From: Flectobacillus roseus
GTDB taxonomy: Bacteria; Bacteroidota; Bacteroidia; Cytophagales; Spirosomataceae
Assembly: GCF_030056665.1 (NCBI RefSeq)
Contig: NZ_JASHIG010000016.1
Reading direction: 5' to 3' (one strand)
Length of the DNA: 64,000 nt
Shown: in pieces, positions 45,529 to 55,220 of the stretch
Numbering within the stretch: position 1 is the first letter of the stretch
Layout: every line of letters starts with the position of its first letter
Notes under the pieces: generated by a model
Seen by the model: the letters and a program-made list of their open reading frames with translations, nothing else
Database searches by the model: none
What the model was told of the DNA's origin: nothing
Made by a program: the position numbers and the translations under genes

Positions 45529-45751
45529 TAGGAGATACTTTATCTGTTTTAGAGTCTATGAATACTGTATCCGACAGTATTGCGCAAACGGAATATTTCG
45601 CCTTTCAAAGTCAAAAATAGCAAAATAGGCCGGTGTATTTACTTTTACTTTAGTTAAAATGTGTTAAAATGACTGTTTAATGTCAGCTTTTCCAAATGAA
45701 ATGATTATCTGTCCTTGCTCATTACGCAATTATTTCAACCGTCTAAACAAC

Positions 45752-45786
45752 AAAAGACCTCACAGAGAGTTGTCTGTGAGGTCTTT
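45752..45786 (-). terminator. Terminator after pheS
   Basis: AAAGACCTCACAGA (45753-45766) pairs perfectly with TCTGTGAGGTCTTT (45773-45786). It lies about 10 bases beyond the pheS stop codon on the minus strand. Confidence 0.85.
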
Positions 45787-45796
45787 CTGAAGACAT

Positions 45797-46834
45797 TTAG
45801 ACACCTTCAAACTGGCGCAGGAATCGCACGTCGTTCTCGGTAAATAATCTTAAGTCTTTAATACCATATTTTAGCATGGTAATACGTTCGATACCCATCC
45901 CAAAAGCAAAACCTGTATATTCTTTCGAATCGATACCACAGTTTTCTAATACGTTAGGGTCTACCATACCCGAACCAGCAATTTCTACCCATCCAGTGTA
46001 CTTACAAACATTACAACCAGCACCTTTACAAATCAAACATGAAATATCAATCTCAGCTGATGGCTCTGTAAATGGAAAATATGAAGGACGGTAACGTACT
46101 TTTGTATCTTTACCGAACATTTCTTTGGCAAAATGATAAAGCGTATCTTTAAGGTCTTTGAAACCAACATTTTTATCAATATACAAACCTTCTACTTGAT
46201 GAAACAAGCAGTGTGCACGTGCAGAAATAGCTTCGTTACGATATACACGGCCTGGCATAATTGAGCGTAAAGGAGGTTGCTTTTGTTGCATCAAACGAAT
46301 CTGGACGTTTGAAGTGTGCGTACGCAACAATACGTCGTCAGCTACATTTTCACCTTTTTTCTCAATAAAGAAAGTATCTTGCATTTCACGAGCAGGGTGA
46401 TTTTCTGCAAAATTCAAGGCCGTAAAGTTATAAAAATCTGTTTCGATTTCTGGACCGTCAGAAACATTGAAGCCCATTTTCTCAAAGATTTCGATAATTC
46501 TTGCACGCACTACGCTCAATGGATGTAAGGTCCCGTTCTCTTGAGGAACTACAGGTAATGTCAAGTCAAACTCAATACTTACTGCATTCTCAGAAGAAGC
46601 TTCAAGCAAGGCTTGCATCTCGTTAAATTTGTTTTGAGCAAAGTCTTTAAGGCCATTCAATTGCTGACCAATTTCTCTACGCTGTTCGGCTGCTACATTT
46701 TTTAGTCCATCGAAAAGCTCACCAATAACACTCTTACGCCCTACGTACGCTATACGGAATGCCTCTAACTGATCTTTGTTTTCAATCACAAAAGCATCAA
46801 CCTGCTGATGTATTTCTTGAATTTTCTCTTGCAT
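45797..46834 (-). CDS. pheS: Phenylalanine-tRNA ligase alpha subunit
   Basis: 345 residues, full length for the bacterial alpha subunit. The N-terminal coiled coil (KIQEIHQQVDAFVIENKDQLE) is followed by the class II core: motif 2 RVYRNEAISARAHCLFHQVEG and motif 3 GFAFGMGIERITMLKYGI. A zinc-like CxxC pair (CLICKGAGCNVCKY) lies before motif 3. pheT is not adjacent. It aminoacylates tRNA-Phe together with PheT. Confidence 0.96.
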   Translation of the reverse strand: MQEKIQEIHQQVDAFVIENKDQLEAFRIAYVGRKSVIGELFDGLKNVAAEQRREIGQQLNGLKDFAQNKFNEMQALLEASSENAVSIEFDLTLPVVPQENGTLHPLSVVRARIIEIFEKMGFNVSDGPEIETDFYNFTALNFAENHPAREMQDTFFIEKKGENVADDVLLRTHTSNVQIRLMQQKQPPLRSIMPGRVYRNEAISARAHCLFHQVEGLYIDKNVGFKDLKDTLYHFAKEMFGKDTKVRYRPSYFPFTEPSAEIDISCLICKGAGCNVCKYTGWVEIAGSGMVDPNVLENCGIDSKEYTGFAFGMGIERITMLKYGIKDLRLFTENDVRFLRQFEGV

Positions 46835-47048
46835 TTATTCTAAATATCTTAAGTAAAAGGCTTTGTTCATATCCCAAAACCTTGAATCAGCAACGCTAAT
46901 TGATTCAAGCCTATACAATGGGTCTGCAAAATTAATAATTTAAGCCAAAGCAACGAGATTTTAATTGGAGGTTTTTCGAAAATGTAGGCAGAAGTAGTTG
47001 ATATGTGAACATTCTTAACATGAATTAAACTTATTTTCGGTCAATCTT

Positions 47049-47372
47049 CTACTGCTTTTTCGTTTTGTCAGTTTCATATCCAACTTTTAATCTCACTGGA
47101 GGATTATCAGAAAAATTAATGATTGCATCTACAAGTCCTTTTACTTTTGCAAATACACTTTTTTTCTTTCCAGTTGAATCTTTCTCTTCCTCATTGAATA
47201 CCAACTTGATCCTGAGCTTCTTTTTAGGGTTATCCATAAATTTCTCTACCGCCAAAACTGGAGGAGCTTCTTCTGAGGCATAAATTTTGGTACCATTACT
47301 GAGCATGGCAATACTAAAAACCAATAGAAATGTTTTAGTAAAATATTTTTTAGAAGGGAGAGTATTCATCAT
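47049..47372 (-). CDS. Small exported protein of unknown function
   Basis: 107 residues with a signal peptide (FLLVFSIAMLSNGTKIYA). The mature part is strongly charged (MDNPKKKLRIKLVFNEEEKDS) and ends in Lys-rich TDKTKKQ. No domain is recognised. It lies alone between pheS and dnaA on the minus strand. Confidence 0.6.
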   Translation of the reverse strand: MMNTLPSKKYFTKTFLLVFSIAMLSNGTKIYASEEAPPVLAVEKFMDNPKKKLRIKLVFNEEEKDSTGKKKSVFAKVKGLVDAIINFSDNPPVRLKVGYETDKTKKQ

Positions 47373-47475
47373 ATAAGTTTAATAAGGTTGAGTCTATTGA
47401 GTAATTCAAAAGCATATTGTTAACTGCATAACAAATTAATCATCAATCGCCCATAAAACCAAATCATATTAAAAC

Positions 47476-47511
47476 AAAAAGCTCATTACCAAGGTAGGTA
47501 ATGAGCTTTTT
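47476..47511 (-). terminator. Terminator after dnaA
   Basis: A perfect 15-bp stem, AAAAAGCTCATTACC with GGTAATGAGCTTTTT, six-base loop, 23 bases beyond the dnaA stop on the minus strand. Confidence 0.88.
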
Positions 47512-47533
47512 ATAATTACTTTAAATTTCAATC

Positions 47534-48964
47534 TTATGCGCGTACTCTCACGCGATTGAAATGCTTGTATAATTTCTGAATTCTGCCTTCTACATCTTTA
47601 TCTGAATCGATTAAAACGCTAATATTTTGTACGGCATGAATAACAGTACTGTGATCACGACCACCAAAATGATAACCAATAGATTTTAAAGGTAAATTGG
47701 TAAACTCCTTCATCAAATACATAGCAACCTGACGTGGGAATACAATTTCTTTCTTACGACTTTTACCTTTCAAATCTGTCATAGTAACATCAAAATGAGC
47801 AGTAATCGCATCAAAAATATTATCTACCGTAATTTCTTTTTCATTATCGACTACGATGTTCTTCAAAGTAGTACGAGCCAAATCCATATCTATTTCACGA
47901 CGATTCAACGACGCATGTGCCATCAACGAAACGATTACTCCTTCCAATTCACGCACGTTGGTGTCTACACTATGAGCCAAATATTCAATAACCTCGTCTT
48001 TGATATAAATGCCATCTGCTTGCAATTTCTTTTGAATAATAGCAATACGGGTCTCAAAATCAGGCTGTTGTAAATCTGCTGTCAACCCCCACTTAAAACG
48101 TGAAAGCAAACGGTCTTGCATACCCGCCAAATCACGTGGAGGGCGGTCCGAAGACATAATAATTTGCTTACCTGATTGATGCAAGTGGTTAAATATGTGG
48201 AAAAACGACTCTTGCGTTTTTTCTTTTCCTGCCAAAAACTGAACGTCATCCAATATCAATACATCAATTTGCATGTAAAAATTCGTAAATGCTTGCAAAG
48301 TATTATTACGAATCGCATTGATGAATTGATTGACAAATTTTTCAGAAGACACATACAACACAAACTTGTTAGATTGCGTACTTTTAATATAGTTCCCTAT
48401 CGCTTGAATCAAGTGTGTTTTTCCCAAACCTACTCCACCATAAATCATCAAAGGGTTAAATGACGTCACGCCAGGGCGTTGTGCCACAGCCAAACCTGCC
48501 GAGCGTCCCAAACGGTTACAGTCTCCTTCTACAAAATTATCAAAGGCATAATGTGGATTCAAGTAAGAATCTAACTCCAAAGAATCTAAATCCTTTAATT
48601 GAAAAGGACTTTCATAAATTGTTGGCTCTGGACGTCTTTGTACAGGTGGTGGAGTGGTACTTTTCTGATTTGGTACATTTAAGGCGATAGGAGGATTTTT
48701 ACGATCACCTTTGTCAACGATAATTGAATATTCGAGCATACCCTGACGACCCAAAGTATAATCAATAGCTTTGCGTAAGGCATGTACATAATTTTCCTCA
48801 AGCCATTCATAAAAAAACTGGCTCGGGACTTGTATGGTCAATGTGTTATGTTGAATTCGAAGAGGAACTATGGGTTCGAACCACGTCTTGAAGCTCTGTT
48901 CGTTGACTTCTTGACGAATAATTTCGAGGCACTTAGCCCACACTTGCCTTGTTTCGGTTTGCAT
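47534..48964 (-). CDS. dnaA: Chromosomal replication initiator protein DnaA
   Basis: 476 residues. The N-terminal domain I (VWAKCLEIIRQEVNEQSFKTWF) is followed by a linker, the AAA+ domain with Walker A GGVGLGKT (176-183) and Walker B VLILDD (235-240), and domain IV that binds DnaA boxes (IGYHFGGRDHSTVIHAVQNI). It opens the origin. The neighbours are not dnaN/recF, as is usual outside model bacteria, and I see no cluster of TTATNCACA boxes in the adjacent gap. Confidence 0.97.
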   Translation of the reverse strand: MQTETRQVWAKCLEIIRQEVNEQSFKTWFEPIVPLRIQHNTLTIQVPSQFFYEWLEENYVHALRKAIDYTLGRQGMLEYSIIVDKGDRKNPPIALNVPNQKSTTPPPVQRRPEPTIYESPFQLKDLDSLELDSYLNPHYAFDNFVEGDCNRLGRSAGLAVAQRPGVTSFNPLMIYGGVGLGKTHLIQAIGNYIKSTQSNKFVLYVSSEKFVNQFINAIRNNTLQAFTNFYMQIDVLILDDVQFLAGKEKTQESFFHIFNHLHQSGKQIIMSSDRPPRDLAGMQDRLLSRFKWGLTADLQQPDFETRIAIIQKKLQADGIYIKDEVIEYLAHSVDTNVRELEGVIVSLMAHASLNRREIDMDLARTTLKNIVVDNEKEITVDNIFDAITAHFDVTMTDLKGKSRKKEIVFPRQVAMYLMKEFTNLPLKSIGYHFGGRDHSTVIHAVQNISVLIDSDKDVEGRIQKLYKHFNRVRVRA

Positions 48965-49512
48965 GGTTGGGGTAAATTTTTAAAATAATGGCGAAATCAG
49001 ATGTTCTATACACAAACCTCTGGAAGTTAAGCATTTAACTTTTTTGTAAAAAGCAATGACTTGTCTTGTGCCAAATCAAGCCACAAAAATAGTAAATTTT
49101 ATCATCAGAAAACGCTATTGGGATGAGATAAATCATTTTTCGAACAATCTCAAAACGATTCTCTTAATTCCATTTCTTGACTATCTTATTTGAGCAGAGG
49201 TTTTGCTTATTTGAAAGATTTTACCGTATTTATCAAACAAAGTAAAGCCTAAATTATAAAAAAACTCAAAATACAACACACTATCTCTCAGGATATTAAT
49301 CAACCGTTTAATAAGTTATCGCTTGTTCAGTCTGTTTATTTCTTCCAAAAATAAAGTCATTCAGTAGCGATATCTACTATAGTTTTGTTCTATAAAAAAT
49401 ACAATAAAATCCTTTTGAATATCAAGTTTTGGGGATTTTTTGGTTTGATAAATCTAAGACATTACATTTGTTCAACTTTGAAAAATTAAATTATTTGAAA
49501 TCCATTTTCAAT
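48965..49512. other. AT-rich gap between dnaA and mutA
   Basis: About 550 bases without a gene. A candidate dnaA -7 box on the minus strand (TATTTTTG, complement of about 49082-49090) and TAGTTTTG (49380-49387) on the + strand before mutA fit TAnnTTTG. One near-match to a DnaA box (CTATACACA, 49006-49014) stands alone. There is no AT-repeat/DnaA-box cluster as at an origin. Confidence 0.4.
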
Positions 49513-50904
49513 ATGGCAGCATCACTCTTTGAAGACTTTCAACCTCATTCTAAAGAGGTTTGGAAAAATCAAGCAATCAAAGACCTTAAAGGAAAAGACT
49601 TTGATCAAACGCTGATTTGGCAAGCCGAAGGCGACTTGCATATTGAGCCTTATTACAATCATGAAGACTTATCTTCTATTCCTGTAGATTTGATCCAAAG
49701 TGCGCAAAAAAATACGGCTATGGCCACATGGCATAATCGTGAGAAAATCTTTTTTTCAAGCGAAAAAGCAACAAATCAGCATATTCTAGAGGCTATCGAA
49801 TGGGGAGCAGATAGCGTGATAATTGATTTTGAAGGAAAAGATATTACAACTATCGACTTCAAAAAACTCTTACATCAAATCAAGCTTTCGGAGATTTATG
49901 TCTTTTTTAAAGTTCAAAATCAAAGTGTACAACTACTCGAAACCTTAGCTTCTTTGATTCCTTATCAAATGAAAGGTGGTGTAGAAGACGACTATTTAGC
50001 GACTTGGATGAGTGCTGGCGAGTTATCAAAAGATAGTACAATCCAACTAGCACAATCTATTAGAAAAGTACAAAACCACCCTCACTTTAAAGCGCTTCTA
50101 GTTTCGGGTGAAGTATTCCATAATGCAGGGGCAAACAGCGTACAGGAAATTGCCTTTACTTTGGCCAATGCCTTAGAATATATCGATCAACTTACAGAGG
50201 CTGGTTTATCTTTGGAAGAGATTTTGAACAAAATTGAGTTTAGTATTGCCGTTGGGACAGATTACTTTACTGAAATTGCCAAAATTAGAGCCATGAGATA
50301 TTTATGGCAAAAAGTATTGTCTGAAGGATACAGTTTCGACAAAGCAAATGAATTTCCAGCCATCATTACCGCTCATACTTCAACCTATTTTGATGCTGCT
50401 TTAACGCCCAATACCAATATGCTTCGTGCCACAACCGAGGCTATGTCAGCGATTATTGGTGGCGCCGATGCCTTAGTTTTGCATGCTTATAACTCGACCT
50501 TCGAAAATGAAGAGAGTTTTGGGAAAAGAATTGCTCGCAATATTTCAACCATTTTGAAAGAAGAATCGTACCTTGACAAAGTAAATGATCCATCGGCTGG
50601 AAGCTACTATATCGAGCATTTGACTTTCGAATTGGCTCAAAAAGCACTAGCTCTCCTGCAAGAGGTGGCTTCGTTAGGTGGAAGTATTGCAGCATTTGAG
50701 CAAGGGTTCATTCAAAATACAATTGCTCAAAATCACAATAATCGTCAGGAAGCTACAACTTCTGGCAAACGTGTTATGGTGGGTGTCAACAAATTTAGAT
50801 TTGATGAAAAGCCGTTTGTTTATGAAGCAAAAGAAGCTCAAACATCAACAATACCATTATTAAGAGCTCAAAGATTATCTGAGATTGTAGAAGCTCAGTT
50901 GTAA
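49513..50904 (+). CDS. mutA: Methylmalonyl-CoA mutase small (beta) subunit
   Basis: 463 residues from ATG 49513; an upstream in-frame ATG (49429) sits in the leader and is rejected. It contains the TIM-barrel part of the mutase (FSIAVGTDYFTEIAKIRAMRYL, NTNMLRATTEAMSAIIGGAD, DPSAGSYYIEHLTFELA). The C-terminal cobalamin-like domain is missing compared with the ~620-residue actinobacterial subunit, which is the short form known from Bacteroidota. It pairs with mutB 57 bases downstream to interconvert succinyl-CoA and methylmalonyl-CoA. Confidence 0.92.
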   Translation: MAASLFEDFQPHSKEVWKNQAIKDLKGKDFDQTLIWQAEGDLHIEPYYNHEDLSSIPVDLIQSAQKNTAMATWHNREKIFFSSEKATNQHILEAIEWGADSVIIDFEGKDITTIDFKKLLHQIKLSEIYVFFKVQNQSVQLLETLASLIPYQMKGGVEDDYLATWMSAGELSKDSTIQLAQSIRKVQNHPHFKALLVSGEVFHNAGANSVQEIAFTLANALEYIDQLTEAGLSLEEILNKIEFSIAVGTDYFTEIAKIRAMRYLWQKVLSEGYSFDKANEFPAIITAHTSTYFDAALTPNTNMLRATTEAMSAIIGGADALVLHAYNSTFENEESFGKRIARNISTILKEESYLDKVNDPSAGSYYIEHLTFELAQKALALLQEVASLGGSIAAFEQGFIQNTIAQNHNNRQEATTSGKRVMVGVNKFRFDEKPFVYEAKEAQTSTIPLLRAQRLSEIVEAQL

Positions 50905-50961
50905 TCTCAGTGAGAAATAACAAAACAAAGCTATAAAACCAAAAATTTGTTTGATGACTTT

Positions 50962-53085
50962 ATGAAACCAAACCTTTCAAATATTCAATTACCAGAAGGA
51001 AAAGCCAAGGCTATTGCTTCTAGTTCTTCTAAATTCTGGAAATCTCCTGAAGGAATCCCTGTAAAAGTACATTTTACCCAAGCCGACCTCAACGATGCCG
51101 AGCATTTGAGATTTGCGGCTGGTTTGCCTCCTTACCTTCGAGGTCCATATTCGACTATGTATGTCCAACAACCTTGGACTGTACGTCAATATGCAGGGTT
51201 TTCAACTGCTGAAGAATCCAATGCTTTTTACAGACGTAACTTAGCAGCAGGACAAAAAGGACTTTCGGTAGCATTTGACCTCGCTACTCACCGAGGTTAT
51301 GATTCAGACCATCCACGTGTAACAGGCGATGTTGGAAAAGCAGGGGTGGCAATCGATTCGGTTGAAGACATGAAAATTCTTTTCGACCAAATTCCATTAG
51401 ACCAAATGTCGGTTTCGATGACCATGAATGGCGCAGTATTGCCCATAATGGCTTTTTATATTGTAGCAGCAGAAGAACAAGGCGTTGATCCTGAAAAACT
51501 GTCTGGTACTATTCAAAATGATATTCTCAAAGAATTCATGGTGCGCAATACCTATATATATCCGCCAGAGCCTTCAATGAGAATCATTGCAGATATTTTT
51601 GAATACACCGCTCAATTGATGCCAAAATTCAATTCTATTTCTATTTCTGGCTATCACATGCAAGAAGCAGGTGCTACCGCTGATTTGGAATTGGCATATA
51701 CCTTGGCTGATGGTTTGGAATATCTTCGCACGGGTATTGCGGCGGGTCTTGATGTAGACAACTTTGCTCCTCGCCTATCCTTTTTCTGGGCTATTGGAAT
51801 GAACCATTTTATGGAAATTGCCAAAATGCGAGCTGGTCGTTTACTTTGGGCAAAAATTGTAAAACAGTTTAGTCCCAAAAACGATAAATCCTTGGCTTTG
51901 CGTACGCATTGTCAAACGTCGGGGTGGTCATTGACGGAGCAAGACCCATTCAACAACGTTACTCGTACTTGTGTAGAAGCAATGGCTGCTGCTTTGGGAC
52001 ATACCCAAAGCTTGCATACCAATTCACTTGATGAGGCTATTGCACTTCCGACTGACTTTTCGGCTCGTATTGCTCGTAATACGCAATTGTATATTCAAAA
52101 CGAAACTAATATCACGCGTGTCGTTGACCCTTGGGGAGGCTCGTATTATGTAGAATATTTGACCAAAGAGTTGGTTAAAAAAGCTTGGTCACTGATTGAA
52201 GAAGTCGAAAGTTTGGGCGGAATGGCAAAAGCAATCGAAACAGGCTTGCCAAAGATGCGTATTGAGGAAGCGGCAGCGCGCAAACAAGCCAGAATAGATT
52301 CAGGAAAAGATATTATCGTCGGGGTAAATAAGTACAAATTGGCAGAAGAAACCCCAATTGAGATTTTGGAGGTAGATAATCAGGCAGTACGTTTATCTCA
52401 AATACAAAGATTAGAGCAAATAAAGGCTGTTCGTGATAATGAAAAAGTAGCAAAAGCTTTAGAAAAAATCACAGAAGCTGCCAATACCAAACAAGGAAAC
52501 TTACTAGTTTTGGCTGTAGATGCCGCTCGCGAGCGTGCTACACTCGGCGAAATATCCATGGCACTCGAAAAAGTGTATGGTCGCCACAAAGCTATTATTC
52601 GTTCAATTTCAGGCGTATATTCATCAGAAGTGACAGACGACGAGAATTTCAGAATTGCAAAGGAAATGGCAGACGAGTTTGCCAAATTAGAAGGTCGCCG
52701 ACCTCGTATTATGGTGGCAAAAATGGGACAAGACGGTCACGACCGTGGCGCTAAGGTAATTGCGACAAGTTTTGCCGATTTAGGTTTTGATGTGGACATT
52801 ACCCCACTATTCCAAACACCAGAAGAAGTAGCCAAACAGGCTGTCGAAAACGACGTCCATGTAGTTGGTGCCTCAAGTTTGGCTGCTGGACACAAAACGC
52901 TTGTTCCTGAACTTATTAATGAATTGAAAAAACTTGGTCGCGAAGATATTATGGTAATTGCTGGAGGAGTTATTCCTGCGCAAGACTATTCGTTTTTGTA
53001 TGAATCAGGTGTAAAAGGAGTTTTTGGTCCTGGTACCATTATATCAATTGCAGCACAAAAGATTTTGAAAGAATTGATGGACTAG
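50962..53085 (+). CDS. mutB: Methylmalonyl-CoA mutase large (alpha) subunit
   Basis: 707 residues from ATG 50962. The catalytic TIM barrel (YAGFSTAEESNAFYRRNLA, GLSVAFDLATHRGYDSDHP, TCVEAMAAALGHTQSLHTNS) is followed by a linker and the B12 domain with the signature DGHDRG, where His 593 is the cobalt ligand, plus later LAAGH and VIAGGVIP blocks. All cofactor motifs are intact. With MutA and a carboxylase such as the one at 58.7 kb it forms the propionate/succinate branch. Confidence 0.96.
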   Translation: MKPNLSNIQLPEGKAKAIASSSSKFWKSPEGIPVKVHFTQADLNDAEHLRFAAGLPPYLRGPYSTMYVQQPWTVRQYAGFSTAEESNAFYRRNLAAGQKGLSVAFDLATHRGYDSDHPRVTGDVGKAGVAIDSVEDMKILFDQIPLDQMSVSMTMNGAVLPIMAFYIVAAEEQGVDPEKLSGTIQNDILKEFMVRNTYIYPPEPSMRIIADIFEYTAQLMPKFNSISISGYHMQEAGATADLELAYTLADGLEYLRTGIAAGLDVDNFAPRLSFFWAIGMNHFMEIAKMRAGRLLWAKIVKQFSPKNDKSLALRTHCQTSGWSLTEQDPFNNVTRTCVEAMAAALGHTQSLHTNSLDEAIALPTDFSARIARNTQLYIQNETNITRVVDPWGGSYYVEYLTKELVKKAWSLIEEVESLGGMAKAIETGLPKMRIEEAAARKQARIDSGKDIIVGVNKYKLAEETPIEILEVDNQAVRLSQIQRLEQIKAVRDNEKVAKALEKITEAANTKQGNLLVLAVDAARERATLGEISMALEKVYGRHKAIIRSISGVYSSEVTDDENFRIAKEMADEFAKLEGRRPRIMVAKMGQDGHDRGAKVIATSFADLGFDVDITPLFQTPEEVAKQAVENDVHVVGASSLAAGHKTLVPELINELKKLGREDIMVIAGGVIPAQDYSFLYESGVKGVFGPGTIISIAAQKILKELMD

Positions 53086-53103
53086 TTCATTTTTATGAGA
53101 CAT

Positions 53104-53185
53104 TACTAATTGAGTGAATGGTGATTTAGTGGTTGAGTGATTATTTCATAAAGAAATTTACTAAATCATCATTCACTCAATAGTA
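53104..53185. repeat. Dispersed repeat, copy C (arms only)
   Basis: TACTAATTGAGTGAATGGTG and its inverse in CATCATTCACTCAATAGTA form an inverted pair of about 25 bp (53104-53129 and 53160-53185) between the convergent mutB and SUI1-like genes. No terminator and no GAGACGCAA palindrome are present in this copy. Confidence 0.65.
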
Positions 53186-53191
53186 AAGTTC

Positions 53192-53530
53192 TTATACCTT
53201 TTTGGCCTTATAACCTTGTTGAATTAGCCAAGTAACAACCTTCTCTCTAAAATCACCTTGTAGGATGATTTCACCATCTTTCACAGAACCTCCGCACCCA
53301 CAAAGATTTTTAAGCTTTTTCCCCAAAGTATTCAAGTCTTCTTCATTACCTACAAAGCCCGTAATAAGTGTTACTTGTTTACCTGCACGAGCCTTTTTAT
53401 CTAATAAAGCCTTTAAATTTTGTTGATTGGGAGGAAGCGTTTCCGCCACTTCTTTTTCCTCAAATTCATATTCAAAATCAGGATTTGTAGAATAGACAAC
53501 TCCTAATGGTATTTTTTTATTTTTTGACAT
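53192..53530 (-). CDS. SUI1/eIF1-like translation initiation factor (YciH family)
   Basis: 112 residues. The C-terminal two thirds carry the SUI1 fold signature: KARAGKQVTLITGF, the CGCGGSVKDGEIILQGDF block and a C-terminal helix (KVVTWLIQQGYKAKKV). Bacterial members are thought to tune start-codon choice, but the role is minor in most species. The gene lies 35 bases from the lipid kinase gene on the same strand. Confidence 0.9.
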   Translation of the reverse strand: MSKNKKIPLGVVYSTNPDFEYEFEEKEVAETLPPNQQNLKALLDKKARAGKQVTLITGFVGNEEDLNTLGKKLKNLCGCGGSVKDGEIILQGDFREKVVTWLIQQGYKAKKV

Positions 53531-53564
53531 GGTTTTTCTATTTTTCAGAATACGAATAACTCCC

Positions 53565-54437
53565 CTACTCCACTACCCCAGCCACTACTTTTAGCGATTT
53601 TGGTTTGATATATACCCGAATCTCGTTGGTATCTAACTGTAAAGGTTCGCCATCAAAGTGAATCAATAAAGGCTTTTCTGACTTGAGCACATAGTCCTCC
53701 GAGATCTCCATATCTATATACCTAGAATTGGGCAATGTTCCTCTAAACAAGCGTACACCAATAATCGGAGCCGCGCCAAAAGGAAAAGGCTTCAATATAA
53801 CTAAGTCGATTAAACCATCGTCAATCTTAGATTTTGGAGAAATCAAGGCATTATTACCGTACTGGGTAGCGTTGGCAAACGTGATGGAAAAAGCCATTTT
53901 TGCATAGTCTTTTCCTTGGTGCGAAATTATATAAGCTTCAGGCTTGTAGGTTCGAAATGACTTAAGTGACATTTTAGCATAAGTTTTCAAACCTCTTGAA
54001 TCCTGTTGTGCAAACTCATTTGCCACAAAAGCATCAAACCCAACTCCTGCAGTACAGAAAAAGGGAATTTCATTCAAATAACAAGCATCTATTTGGGCAG
54101 TAGGTTGCTGAATAGCAAACTGAATCGCTTTATCAATTTTTAACGGTATATTCAGGTGACGAGCTAAGCCATTGCCAGAACCAATTGGAATGATACCAAG
54201 CGCAGTGTCCGAACCCACCAGCCCTCGAGCTACCTCGTTGACTGTACCGTCGCCACCGACTGCCACCACACGGCTAATACCCTGCTGAACGGCTTGCTGA
54301 GCAATTTCGGTTGCATGACCTGCATATTCTGTTAAGATTAATCTACAATTTGCCTGTTTGTTGATAGCTTGAATTATTTTATTTCTCTTTGCTGGGGTTG
54401 TGGTTCCAGACTTAGGATTTAAAACAAACCAAATCAT
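53565..54437 (-). CDS. Diacylglycerol kinase family lipid kinase (YegS/BmrU-like)
   Basis: 290 residues from ATG 54437 (MIWFVLNPKSGT); the frame is open 20 codons further upstream but lacks homology there. Landmarks are NPKSGT (nucleotide loop), the GGDGTVNEVARGL motif (about 60-72) and PIGSGNGLARHL. It is a lipid kinase that phosphorylates diacylglycerol or a similar lipid at the inner membrane. A small membrane protein gene lies 116 bases upstream. Confidence 0.92.
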   Translation of the reverse strand: MIWFVLNPKSGTTTPAKRNKIIQAINKQANCRLILTEYAGHATEIAQQAVQQGISRVVAVGGDGTVNEVARGLVGSDTALGIIPIGSGNGLARHLNIPLKIDKAIQFAIQQPTAQIDACYLNEIPFFCTAGVGFDAFVANEFAQQDSRGLKTYAKMSLKSFRTYKPEAYIISHQGKDYAKMAFSITFANATQYGNNALISPKSKIDDGLIDLVILKPFPFGAAPIIGVRLFRGTLPNSRYIDMEISEDYVLKSEKPLLIHFDGEPLQLDTNEIRVYIKPKSLKVVAGVVE

Positions 54438-54552
54438 AATATTATGTGAGTTTACGAGACATACGCCCGATCTATAATTTATAAGTGTTTTAATCAATCA
54501 CCCAAAATCTGTTGGAAGCGTATTTCTATGGTTGAGTTGCGAAACGCAGGTA

Positions 54553-54663
54553 CTAACTGAAAAACACAAACATCAAGATAATCATTATAATAAAAGAAAG
54601 ATACATAAGGCCATCTACCAAATAGTAGTCTTTATATTTATCTACAAATTCTTTGAATTTCAT
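54553..54663 (-). CDS. Small membrane protein, 36 residues
   Basis: ATG at 54663, stop TAG at 54555-54553. The product starts MKFKEFVDKYKDYYLVDGLM and ends with a hydrophobic helix (YLSFIIMIILMFVFFS). An amphipathic, charged N-terminal half and one membrane helix make it look like a real small protein. It is on the same strand as the lipid kinase, so the two may be co-transcribed. No known family. Confidence 0.45.
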   Translation of the reverse strand: MKFKEFVDKYKDYYLVDGLMYLSFIIMIILMFVFFS

Positions 54664-54785
54664 AAAAATAATTATCTTTATTTGAGCTGAATTGATAAGA
54701 ATTCAAAACTACAAAATTTTGGAGGGATGTATTCTATCTATTTGGATAAATCTCATATTTAGCACCCTAATTTTATCTATTTCAC

Positions 54786-55220
54786 ATGACAAAAGGCTTC
54801 ATCTTTTCCGTATTATTTTGCTTATGCGGTTTTATCAGTTTCTCACAAACTAATCAAGACCATCAAAAAATTCTAGAAATCTTAGACAAACAAAACCAAG
54901 CTTGGAATCGTGGCGATGTGGTTGCTTTTATGAAAGGCTATTGGGAATCCGACTCTTTGATGTATATCGGTAAAAGTGGTGTTACGTACGGTTATCAAAA
55001 AACCTTGGCAAGCTATCAGAAAAACTATCCTGACAAAGCCAGCATGGGGACGCTTAAGTTCACCATCATTAAGGTAAATTTTCTAGGACCAAAAAATTGC
55101 TTGTTAGTAGGAAAATGGGCCTTGACTCGTCCAGAAAAAGGTGATATTGGTGGGCATTTTACCCTAACATGGCAAAAAATTAAAGGGGAATGGGTCATCA
55201 TTGCAGACCACTCATCGTAG
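54786..55220 (+). CDS. Exported DUF4440/SnoaL-like (NTF2-fold) protein
   Basis: 144 residues with a signal peptide (IFSVLFCLCGFISFSQ). The mature part (ILEILDKQNQAWNRGDVVAF, SLMYIGKSGVTYGYQKTLAS, HFTLTWQKIKGEWVIIADHSS) matches the DUF4440 cone fold with Trp/Asp pocket residues. Proteins of this fold are enzymes or ligand-binding scaffolds; no substrate is visible. It is placed alone between repeats. Confidence 0.8.
   Translation: MTKGFIFSVLFCLCGFISFSQTNQDHQKILEILDKQNQAWNRGDVVAFMKGYWESDSLMYIGKSGVTYGYQKTLASYQKNYPDKASMGTLKFTIIKVNFLGPKNCLLVGKWALTRPEKGDIGGHFTLTWQKIKGEWVIIADHSS

Noticed and set aside
48965..49512. Replication origin beside dnaA
   Set aside because: Only one imperfect DnaA box (CTATACACA at 49006) is seen and there is no cluster of boxes, so an origin cannot be supported.
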